64,000 bases of DNA, from contig JAGGXR010000058.1 in assembly GCA_021162935.1 (NCBI GenBank), forward strand, positions 1 through 64,000, given 5' to 3'. Numbering within the stretch: the first letter of the stretch is position 1; each line of letters starts with the position of its first letter. This document shows positions 8,366 to 15,970 of this stretch, in pieces. Position numbers and translations under genes: made by a program. The notes under the pieces are model-generated. The model was not told the DNA's origin and ran no database searches. It saw only the letters and a program-made list of their open reading frames with translations. This DNA is from Deltaproteobacteria bacterium (GTDB lineage: Bacteria > Myxococcota_A > Polyangia > HGW-17 > SLPX01).

Positions 8366-10485
8366 GCATGCATCGATCGAACAAGATTAATGTGACCATA
8401 CATCGACCATACAAAGTCAAGATGTGGAGCGATCGGCTCCCATGGCTCGCTTTGATCGCCGGAAGCGCCCTGTGGGTCATGGTGCCTGGGGCATCGAGTC
8501 CGGCTTGGGCCGACCAGCCTGGACCGTCGGCAGGGGGGCCGGCCTTTGAGGGGATGCCGCCTGCATCCGTCCAGAGCATGCACCAGTACGAACTATGGCG
8601 CCATCGCGGCGAGGCGCCTGCCCCGCGTGTCTGGACGTCTCCCTTGGACCGAACGACCCAACGCCAAGCAGGGCCCAAAGGACGTCGCAACATGAAAGCG
8701 AAGCAGGTGCAGCGGATCGTCTACGGATACTTTCCCTACTGGGTTTCGGACCTCGATGCGATCCAGTGGGATCGGCTCACGCACATCGCCTATTTCGCCG
8801 TGGAACTTACCTCGGCTGGCGCCGTGTCCGCCACGCACGGATGGCCCGACCAGGCGGTCATCGATGCTGCCACGTCCACTGGGACCACCCTGGACGTGAC
8901 CTTTACCCTGTTCAGCGCATCGGGCATCGCCACCCTTTGTGGGAGTACCACGAATCGAGCGGCTGCCATCGATTCCATCATCGCCCAGATGGAAGCAGGG
9001 CCGGCCGACGGTGTGTCCATCGACTTCGAATCGCCGAACAGCGCCACCAGAGAAAACTTTGTGCTGTTTATCCACGAGCTTCGGGCCGCTTTGGACGCAA
9101 GAGGACACCAGGGAGCCGAGATCTCCATTGCGGGCACGGCCTGGAGCAGCATTGGCGGCATCGACCTGGACGCATTGCTGGACGATGCGGACATCTATTT
9201 CATCATGGGCTATCCGTACTTTGGAAGCTGGTCGTCCAGGGCCGGTCCTGTGGGCAAGCTGCGCACGGCTGGGAGTTGGGCCTCGGTATCCAGCCTGTCG
9301 GCTGCCAGGACCATCGCCGCCTATGCCAAGATGGTGTCAGCGGACAAGCGGCACCAAGTGGTTCACGGCGTGCCGTACTACGGATGGCATTGGGTCACTG
9401 CGGATGACCAGCCGGGATCGACCGCCACGTCGAGTGTCGGGGCCATTTTTTACAGCGCTGCGCGTGACGCCGTTGCCGGCGGTCGGACGAGGCGCTGGGA
9501 CATAGACGTGCTCAATCCTTGGTATGCCTGGCAGGACACGAGTTGGAACCAGGTATGGTACGACGACGAAGAAAGCCTGGCAGCCAAGTATCAGCTCGTG
9601 CTGGAACAGGATCTGGGCGGCATCGGCATTTGGGCGCTCGACTACGACGTGGGCTATTCGGATCTGTGGGATCTCATCGGCCAGGCTTTTGGCCAGGAAC
9701 CCACTCCCCAGGACGGCGATCGGTTCCAGCCGATACGGATCGATACATTTCCTTTCCACGACGCGCGGGACACGAACCAGGCGCCGTCGAACTACTTCGA
9801 CTTCTATTCCTGTTCGCCTGACACGGCCGAATACGGTCGCGAGTGGGTGTATCGCATGGACCTGTGCCAACCAGGTCATGTAACGGCCCATGTGCCGCAG
9901 TATTCGGACCGGGACCCCGACCTCCATCTCCTGACCGGGCCCACCCAGGACGACTGCATCGCCCGGGCGGACCAGGATTTGGCCCTGGATGTCCAGCCCG
10001 GCATGTACCTGCTCACCGTGGACAGTTGGGTGGACAGCCACGACATCCAGAAAGCTGGACCCTATGACCTGGACGTGGATTTTGCCCCCGACCCGAACAG
10101 CCAGCCCTGCCGCGACGATCAGGTCTGTGACCAGGGCACCTGCGCCTGTCCCGACGACCTGTCCGACTGCGACGGCGCCTGTGTGGACACGAGTCAGGAC
10201 CCGAACCACTGCGGATCCTGCGACCGTGTCTGCGACCCGGGCGCCCAGTGCCAAAATGGCGACTGCGTGTCGGACCAGGTCGACGACGGCGGTATGGATT
10301 CAGGGCGCATGGGTGACGGTGGATCCGCCGACGCCAGCCAACTGCCCTGTTGCGGCTGCCCGGACAAAGGAGGCTGCTCCTGCCGTACGGCCACGACAGG
10401 CCGAAGGGGCCAGTGGCCCCTCGGATCCGGGCTTTTCGTCACCATTCTTTTTGGCCTATTTTGGTGGAGGCGCAGACGCCAGTGA
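8362..10485 (+). CDS. Secreted GH18-family glycoside hydrolase with Cys-rich region and MYXO-CTERM-like tail
   Basis: This 707-residue protein has a signal peptide (cleavage near SPAWA), then a GH18 chitinase-like barrel starting RIVYGYFPYW. The active-site segment DGVSIDFE (216-223) keeps the catalytic Glu but has Ser at the third-acidic position of DxxDxDxE. A beta domain follows (PIRIDTFPFHD), then a Cys-rich module (CDGACVDTSQDPNHCGSC) and a tail of Cys, one transmembrane helix and RRRR. GTG 8362 overlaps the previous stop (GTGA); ATG 8368 is the alternative. A paralogue with the same domain order lies at 31751-33949. Confidence 0.85.
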   Translation: MSMHRSNKINVTIHRPYKVKMWSDRLPWLALIAGSALWVMVPGASSPAWADQPGPSAGGPAFEGMPPASVQSMHQYELWRHRGEAPAPRVWTSPLDRTTQRQAGPKGRRNMKAKQVQRIVYGYFPYWVSDLDAIQWDRLTHIAYFAVELTSAGAVSATHGWPDQAVIDAATSTGTTLDVTFTLFSASGIATLCGSTTNRAAAIDSIIAQMEAGPADGVSIDFESPNSATRENFVLFIHELRAALDARGHQGAEISIAGTAWSSIGGIDLDALLDDADIYFIMGYPYFGSWSSRAGPVGKLRTAGSWASVSSLSAARTIAAYAKMVSADKRHQVVHGVPYYGWHWVTADDQPGSTATSSVGAIFYSAARDAVAGGRTRRWDIDVLNPWYAWQDTSWNQVWYDDEESLAAKYQLVLEQDLGGIGIWALDYDVGYSDLWDLIGQAFGQEPTPQDGDRFQPIRIDTFPFHDARDTNQAPSNYFDFYSCSPDTAEYGREWVYRMDLCQPGHVTAHVPQYSDRDPDLHLLTGPTQDDCIARADQDLALDVQPGMYLLTVDSWVDSHDIQKAGPYDLDVDFAPDPNSQPCRDDQVCDQGTCACPDDLSDCDGACVDTSQDPNHCGSCDRVCDPGAQCQNGDCVSDQVDDGGMDSGRMGDGGSADASQLPCCGCPDKGGCSCRTATTGRRGQWPLGSGLFVTILFGLFWWRRRRQ

Positions 10486-12956
10486 CCGCATCGTCGGCCG
10501 TCCAGAATGATCTTCCCATCCACGAAGTCCGCGCCGAGTTTCGGGAGGCGATCGAACGCGGCCCTGTGGTCCTGAGCGCTCCCACCGGATCGGGCAAGTC
10601 CACTCAGGTCCCCATCTGGTGCACCGAGGCCGTGGGCCCCACCCTTGTCGTGGAGCCGCGCCGCGTGGCCTGCCGTGCCCTGTATCGCTTTCTGTCAGCC
10701 GACAGCGGCCCCAAGGTCGGATACGTGGTCCGTCACGAACGGGCCAATCCAGAGGCGGACCTCCTGTTCGTAACGCCTGGAGTGGCACTGCGCCTGCTCA
10801 CTGAAGATTCGAATCCGGGACGACCATGCGTGGTGCTGGACGAGTTCCACGAACGTGGCATGGAAAGCGATCTCCTTCTGGCGCTGCTCGCTGAGCGACC
10901 CGACCTGCGTCTCGTGGTCATGTCCGCGACCATGGACAGCCCGCGGCTCGCATCCTGGCTTTCCGCCAAAGTGATCGAGGCCAAGGGCCGCCAATATCCT
11001 GTGAGCGTGGAGTACGATGGGGGCGTGGAGATCCCCTCGACCAGAGGCCTGGACGATCGGGTGGCCCGCGCGGTCCGCCGCGCAACGGCCTTCTTCGACG
11101 GCGAGCGGGGCGACATCCTCGTGTTCCTGCCGGGTAAGGCGGAAATCGCCGCTTCGAATCGGGCTCTGCGCGCCAACGCGACGGGAGGCGTGCATGCCGC
11201 ATCGGGTAACCTGCATGGCACGCGGTCCACGGACCTGGAGGTCATCGAGTTCCATGCCGGCATGACGGGCAAGCAGCAGGACCGCGCGTTTCGCACTCCG
11301 GCCGGAATCCGCGTGGTGCTCGCCACGAACGTGGCGGAAAGTTCGGTGACCCTGCCGTGGGTGCGCGTCGTGATCGATTCGGGCTTGGAGCGGCGCACCA
11401 CGTACCGCAGGGGGCGCTCGGTCCTGTCCCTTTCTCCCATTTCGGCACAATCGACGGACCAGCGGGCCGGTCGTGCCGGCCGCATGGCCCCGGGACGCTG
11501 CATCCGTCTCTGGGACCAACGGGCGCAGCTCCGCCAAGCAACGGTTCCCGAAATCCAACGAGAGGATCTGGATTCCCTCGTCTTGTCGCTCGCTGCCGCC
11601 GGTCGGACCCCAGATGACCTGCGATTCCTGGACCCACCGGAGCCACGCGTGGTCGCCGCCGCCTCGAATCGTGTGGCTGCCATGGACATTATCGACGCGC
11701 AGGGACGCATGACGAACCTGGGGCGTCGGGTTGCCAGTCTCCCGCTCGACCCGGACCTGGGCCGGCTCGTGGTGGAGGCCCAGGGTACGGACCTTGCAGG
11801 GGACGTGGTGGACCTCGTTTCCGCCCTCTCCGTGCAGGGACGCCTGTTCGCCCATGCCCGCGAGGCCGCCTTCGACGGCCAGACGCCAGGCCATGCCAGC
11901 AGGAGGGGCCGGGGAGGGCAGCGACGGAGATCCGACCACGGCGCCCCGGCCGTCACGCAAACAAGAGAAGATGAGGACGTCCCGTATCGATGCGACGGTC
12001 GTGCCATGATCGCAGCCCTGCGTGGGCTGGACGCGGGACGTGCGACTCGATCTCGATCCCTGGCCGAGGCCCGACGGATCTCGGACCATCTTCGTATCCA
12101 GATGGGGCTACCCGAGCGAGACCGATGCGAGCCTGCCGAATCGCAGGCCATCGCCGAGTTGGTGCTGCGCGCCCTGCCTTGGTCCGGATTCGTGCGTCGC
12201 GGTCGACGGTTTGCTGGAGGCGGCATGGAGGTCGATCTGTCGGCGGACTCCTTTGCTCCGCTCGACAGTAAGGCCCTGGTGGTGCTCGACGTCCATTCCC
12301 AGAGAACCCGCGGTATGAAGACGAGCCATCAGGCCACCTGCGCCCTGCCGATTCGGACGGACCTTCTGGTGCGCCAGGGCTTGGTCGAATGGCGGATTCA
12401 GTCCGTGCGCCTCAAAACGGGACGCTTGATGGGAACCCTGGTGGCTGTATACTCCGACGTGGAGGTGCAGAAGGACAAGGACGAGGAACTGACTGGAATC
12501 TTGGCCTGTCGCGGTGCGTCGCGGCTCATTTTGGAGGGCCGTTTCCTTTCGGGCCTGAACGCGCGTATTCGTGAGACGATGGAGCTGACGAGCCTGTGGT
12601 TCCGTCGGCAGGGTAAGCAGCTTCCCGAGGGGCTGGATCCCTCATCCTGGCTCACGACGAGGCTCTGTGACCTCGGCGTGTCATCAGGAGCGGACCTGGC
12701 GCTTCTGTCCGTGTCGGACCTTTTGCCCGACCTGATTCCAGCGGATGAATTGTCGGCCCTGGCCCGCGATTTTCCCGTGACGTTGACCCTACGCGACCGG
12801 GTCTGCCGGGTGGAGTATGAATTTGCAAGACGCTGGATCACCTTGGTTTACGAGAGCGGACGTCGAGACCCGCCGCCAAGGGGAACCGAGTTACCATCCT
12901 GGACGGGATGGACCGTGCGGTATCGGGTGCATTCCCGAACCTGGAAGGTGAGGTGA
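10482..12956 (+). CDS. hrpB: ATP-dependent RNA helicase HrpB
   Basis: This 824-residue DEAH/RHA helicase has Walker A APTGSGKST (33-41), DEFH (120-123) in place of DEAH, SATMDS, and the C-terminal motifs TNVAESSVTLP and QRAGRAGR. The HrpB-type C-terminal domain follows; the length matches the family (~810-830). HrpB is widespread in proteobacteria with an unclear RNA substrate. I chose GTG 10482 because it overlaps the GH18 stop (GTGA), as at the junctions upstream; longer in-frame extensions would run into the GH18 gene. Confidence 0.92.
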   Translation: MTASSAVQNDLPIHEVRAEFREAIERGPVVLSAPTGSGKSTQVPIWCTEAVGPTLVVEPRRVACRALYRFLSADSGPKVGYVVRHERANPEADLLFVTPGVALRLLTEDSNPGRPCVVLDEFHERGMESDLLLALLAERPDLRLVVMSATMDSPRLASWLSAKVIEAKGRQYPVSVEYDGGVEIPSTRGLDDRVARAVRRATAFFDGERGDILVFLPGKAEIAASNRALRANATGGVHAASGNLHGTRSTDLEVIEFHAGMTGKQQDRAFRTPAGIRVVLATNVAESSVTLPWVRVVIDSGLERRTTYRRGRSVLSLSPISAQSTDQRAGRAGRMAPGRCIRLWDQRAQLRQATVPEIQREDLDSLVLSLAAAGRTPDDLRFLDPPEPRVVAAASNRVAAMDIIDAQGRMTNLGRRVASLPLDPDLGRLVVEAQGTDLAGDVVDLVSALSVQGRLFAHAREAAFDGQTPGHASRRGRGGQRRRSDHGAPAVTQTREDEDVPYRCDGRAMIAALRGLDAGRATRSRSLAEARRISDHLRIQMGLPERDRCEPAESQAIAELVLRALPWSGFVRRGRRFAGGGMEVDLSADSFAPLDSKALVVLDVHSQRTRGMKTSHQATCALPIRTDLLVRQGLVEWRIQSVRLKTGRLMGTLVAVYSDVEVQKDKDEELTGILACRGASRLILEGRFLSGLNARIRETMELTSLWFRRQGKQLPEGLDPSSWLTTRLCDLGVSSGADLALLSVSDLLPDLIPADELSALARDFPVTLTLRDRVCRVEYEFARRWITLVYESGRRDPPPRGTELPSWTGWTVRYRVHSRTWKVR

Positions 12957-12958
12957 CC

Positions 12959-13996
12959 ATGCCAGAAGCACAGCAGGCCATCGAGGCCATGACCGCCGTT
13001 GGATTCACCAAGAATGAGGCCCGCGTGTACGTCGCGTTGTTGGGAAAGCAACCGGCCACCGGGTACGAACTGGCGTCCGAGGCCAAAGTGCCCCGATCGG
13101 CCATCTACGGCGTGTTGCGCCGCCTCCAGGCCTCTGGCCTCGTGAACCTCGTGTCCGACAAGCCGGCCCGGTACGTGCCCAGACCGCCCTCGGACGTGGC
13201 CACCGTGCTCTCGGATCGATTCTCCAGGGACGTGGACCGCCTCAAGACCGTCTTGGAGTCCATTTCGGACCAGGACCGCGGCATGGTCACCTGGACGGTC
13301 CACGGCTACGACGCCGCCCTGGCCGAGGCCCGCCGGCTCATCGAAAGCGGCAAGCACAGGGTTCATGCCTCCCTGTGGGCCAGAGAGGCGACCGCGCTCC
13401 AATCCGAACTCCTTGCTGCCTCGGCTCGGGGCGTAGACCTGGTGTTCTTTTCCTTCACCGTTCTGCCCTTTGAGGCGAGGCTCTGGTCCAATGATGGGGC
13501 CACTTTGCCCACTTCGCCCGAGTCGTCCGCGTCGGCTGGTTCAGGCGACCGTTCATCTGATGCAGGCCCATCCAAATCGAAGACCAAGCCCAAGCCCAAG
13601 GCCAAGACCCGATCGATGTCGGCATCCAAGCTGAACTCTCAGTCGAAATTCAAGGCTGCCTCCCACCACGAGGGCAGCATCGAGATCCTGTCCTACAACA
13701 TCCCCGAAGATGTGCTCTCATCTTACTGGCAGCACCAGATCATTCTGGTTGTGGACCAGCGCTGGGCGCTCGTGGGAGCCGCCGAGCCAGGGCAACAGAA
13801 CCGCGCCGTGGTGACCGAAGAGCCCGCCCTGGTGGAAATGGCAACGGCCAACATCGTCCTGGACGTCACGCTGTGGGGCGGTAAGATGGGCCGAGACACG
13901 AGCCACGCCGTCGTGGGCCTCACCGATCGGCTCGCCCCCATCGACGACCTCGTCTCGCGCTACGGCATGTTGGAAGTGAATCGCAGGGAAAAATGA
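12959..13996 (+). CDS. TrmB-family transcriptional regulator with a Ser/Lys-rich insert
   Basis: The 345-residue protein begins with a winged helix-turn-helix (about 8-75; LTAVGFTKNEARVYVALL-like, here MTAVGFTKNEARVYV) followed by a coiled segment and a TrmB-type effector domain. The effector domain is split by about 50 residues of low-complexity Ser/Lys/Pro sequence (about 180-235, KTKPKPKAKTR). TrmB proteins sense sugars or other ligands, mostly in archaea and some bacteria. GGAAGG precedes ATG 12959; GTG 12953, in frame, would overlap the hrpB stop by 4 nt. It is the last gene of the prkA operon and may control it. Confidence 0.85.
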   Translation: MPEAQQAIEAMTAVGFTKNEARVYVALLGKQPATGYELASEAKVPRSAIYGVLRRLQASGLVNLVSDKPARYVPRPPSDVATVLSDRFSRDVDRLKTVLESISDQDRGMVTWTVHGYDAALAEARRLIESGKHRVHASLWAREATALQSELLAASARGVDLVFFSFTVLPFEARLWSNDGATLPTSPESSASAGSGDRSSDAGPSKSKTKPKPKAKTRSMSASKLNSQSKFKAASHHEGSIEILSYNIPEDVLSSYWQHQIILVVDQRWALVGAAEPGQQNRAVVTEEPALVEMATANIVLDVTLWGGKMGRDTSHAVVGLTDRLAPIDDLVSRYGMLEVNRREK

Positions 13997-14012
13997 AAGT
14001 GGTCGAGTCCTG

Positions 14013-15563
14013 TCAGTAGGCCTGCTTGATGGTGCGGGGCTCGCCGCCATCCGGTCCTTCGCCCTGGGCGATGCGGAACCAGGTCACGCCGTCGGAGGAA
14101 AACTCCAAGGCATACTCGTATGAACTCCAGACCATATGGCGCATTTCCTCTCGGGGCAGGTCCCACTTGAACCGATAGTTGTTTCCCTGCTTGCTGTCGA
14201 AGGTGATCCAGGCCTGATGCTGTCCCTGACCGGAGCCTATGGAATAGACCACCCGTGCGGCCAGCATTTCGGGCCGGACCTGATTCGAATCCGTCACGCC
14301 CGGCACGTACACATCCGCGAAGACCGACATGCAGGCGCGTTCCATCATGTAACTCGTAATGGAGACCGGTTCGTCAAGGCCTTCGTTCCACTGACAGTCT
14401 CGGATCAGACTGTGACCCCAGTTTCCCGCCCAGGTCACCTCGGGGAGGCGATGGGGCAACACGCCGAACGAGTAGTTTTCGCCATAGTTGCTGTCCCACG
14501 TCTCGCAGCCCTGATCGTTCCAGGATCGAAACCAGACCTGCACGGACGTGGCGTCGCCCGGCACATGGAAGCGAACGGACGCCATTTTCAGGATGTGGCC
14601 GGCGGAATCCCGCTGGGCAACATGAATCTGTTGGGTCGCCACCTGGCCGCCGGGCAGGAAGCGCACGTTCGCCTCCAGCCCCCACCAGGAATCGTGCAGA
14701 GGCACCACGCAGTCGTTGATGCGCGCCAGGTTTTCATGAATCTCCAACAAGCCGCCGGCCACCACCGGAGCGTGTTGCATTTGGCGATAGCCAGGCTGAA
14801 ATTCGATCACTGAAAGGGGAGCAGGCCGGTCGTCGCAGACGTTTGGATCGTCCTTGATGCTCCACCAGTTCGCCTCGTCTAGATGGTCGTTTTCGAAATC
14901 ACCGGCCAGTCGGTTGTGGTCGAAGATCCTGCCACCGTCAGGCATGAGCAGGGCGGGGATCACGTCCATCTCGAAGTGGCTCAAGCCGGTCATACTCGTC
15001 GACGCTGGGCTAATGGTGTTCTCGTAGAAACGGATTCGGAAGCGCCGATACGCACCATGTCCTGCATCGGTTTCCTCCACGGCTTCGGTACTCTGCCACC
15101 AGGTGGCCCCGAGGCCATACAGCATCGCCGGAACAGCGCCCTGATCCACCAGGTCCGCCGCCACGTCCACCTCAGCCGTCCAGACCCACCAGGGCCGGTC
15201 ACCCACCACTTGAGTCTCGAAACCGCCCCAGCCAGGCAGACGCGTCACGCTCCGCAGGATGATCCGGCAATCGTGATCCGCCGCATCCTGGCCCGAACCG
15301 TCCGCCTTGAGGGCAGGAGCCGTCGTCGCCACCGCTCCCACGCGTGACCCGTCATCATGGCCAGAACCGCAGCCGGGCCAAAACAGCGCCGTTGCCGACA
15401 CGAATGCCAGACTCATCATCACCACGGCGAATCCGAGGATTCGATCGATGAGACCGGGCTTTCTGGCCAGTTTGGTGTTGGCATTTGGACCCTTCGTCCT
15501 CTTCTGCCTTTGATTTCCTGCGTGGGTTCCAAAGGAAAAAATGCGAAGATGTTCTCTCGGCAT
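14013..15563 (-). CDS. Large hypothetical lipoprotein
   Basis: The start ATG 15563 has TAGGAGA at a good spacing. The 516-residue product has a basic N-terminus, a hydrophobic helix (about 42-60), a likely lipobox WPGC (Cys65), then a tryptophan-rich, beta-rich body with no motif I recognise (WWVWTAEVDVAAD, MLYGLGATWW). It looks like an extracellular carbohydrate-binding or structural surface protein, but that is only composition. It ends 16 nt from the convergent TrmB gene. A candidate promoter with an overlapping dyad lies 170-210 nt upstream. Confidence 0.75.
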   Translation of the reverse strand: MPREHLRIFSFGTHAGNQRQKRTKGPNANTKLARKPGLIDRILGFAVVMMSLAFVSATALFWPGCGSGHDDGSRVGAVATTAPALKADGSGQDAADHDCRIILRSVTRLPGWGGFETQVVGDRPWWVWTAEVDVAADLVDQGAVPAMLYGLGATWWQSTEAVEETDAGHGAYRRFRIRFYENTISPASTSMTGLSHFEMDVIPALLMPDGGRIFDHNRLAGDFENDHLDEANWWSIKDDPNVCDDRPAPLSVIEFQPGYRQMQHAPVVAGGLLEIHENLARINDCVVPLHDSWWGLEANVRFLPGGQVATQQIHVAQRDSAGHILKMASVRFHVPGDATSVQVWFRSWNDQGCETWDSNYGENYSFGVLPHRLPEVTWAGNWGHSLIRDCQWNEGLDEPVSITSYMMERACMSVFADVYVPGVTDSNQVRPEMLAARVVYSIGSGQGQHQAWITFDSKQGNNYRFKWDLPREEMRHMVWSSYEYALEFSSDGVTWFRIAQGEGPDGGEPRTIKQAY

Positions 15564-15970
15564 GACTGGTCTCCTATCAGGAGGGACCGAACTCGGTCGG
15601 TCCATTCGGTTGGATGTGCTTGCTCGGATGCATCCTTGTGTTCGCTGCACTCGATCGATTCGTGCCGGCGTTCGTTTCAGCTTCCGCACGGCCACTTGGG
15701 TGGCCGCTTGGCTCACATGGCGTCGTTTGACGTAACTCTGTTCGGAGTTACTAATAACGAAGACGCCACTTGTCAAGGGCATTTTCAGAACCAATCCAGC
15801 CGGCTTCGAGCGAACGGCCCTTCCGACGCTCCACGGCCAATTCAGTCCCCAGCGGTTTGGACGAAATCGGCCCGATTCAGGCACACAGAGGCCTTGCCTG
15901 GCTTAGGTTCGAAGGGAACAGATTGATTGTTAGGCCAATCGTCAGATCGATCGTTCGATGGATCAACGGA
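15564..15970. other. Intergenic region with promoter and operator-like dyad
   Basis: About 400 nt without a convincing gene between two reverse genes. It carries a TTGACA box and a perfect inverted repeat for the downstream lipoprotein gene (see 15732-15776). I saw no terminator with a T-run for the gene ending at 15971. Confidence 0.5.
15732..15776 (-). promoter_or_regulatory. Candidate promoter overlapped by a perfect dyad
   Basis: On the reverse strand TTGACA (15776-15771) is followed after 17 nt by TAGTAA (15753-15748). A 7-bp perfect inverted repeat, GTAACTC-N6-GAGTTAC (15732-15751), covers the -10 region and the expected transcription start. This is the placement expected of a repressor site. 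It would serve the lipoprotein gene at 15563 with a leader of about 180 nt. Confidence 0.45.

Noticed and set aside
10695-12226. Long open frames of 464 and 497 codons antisense to hrpB
   Set aside because: They lie wholly within hrpB on the other strand, have no ribosome site or recognisable domain, and are Arg/Pro-rich as expected from a GC-rich shadow.
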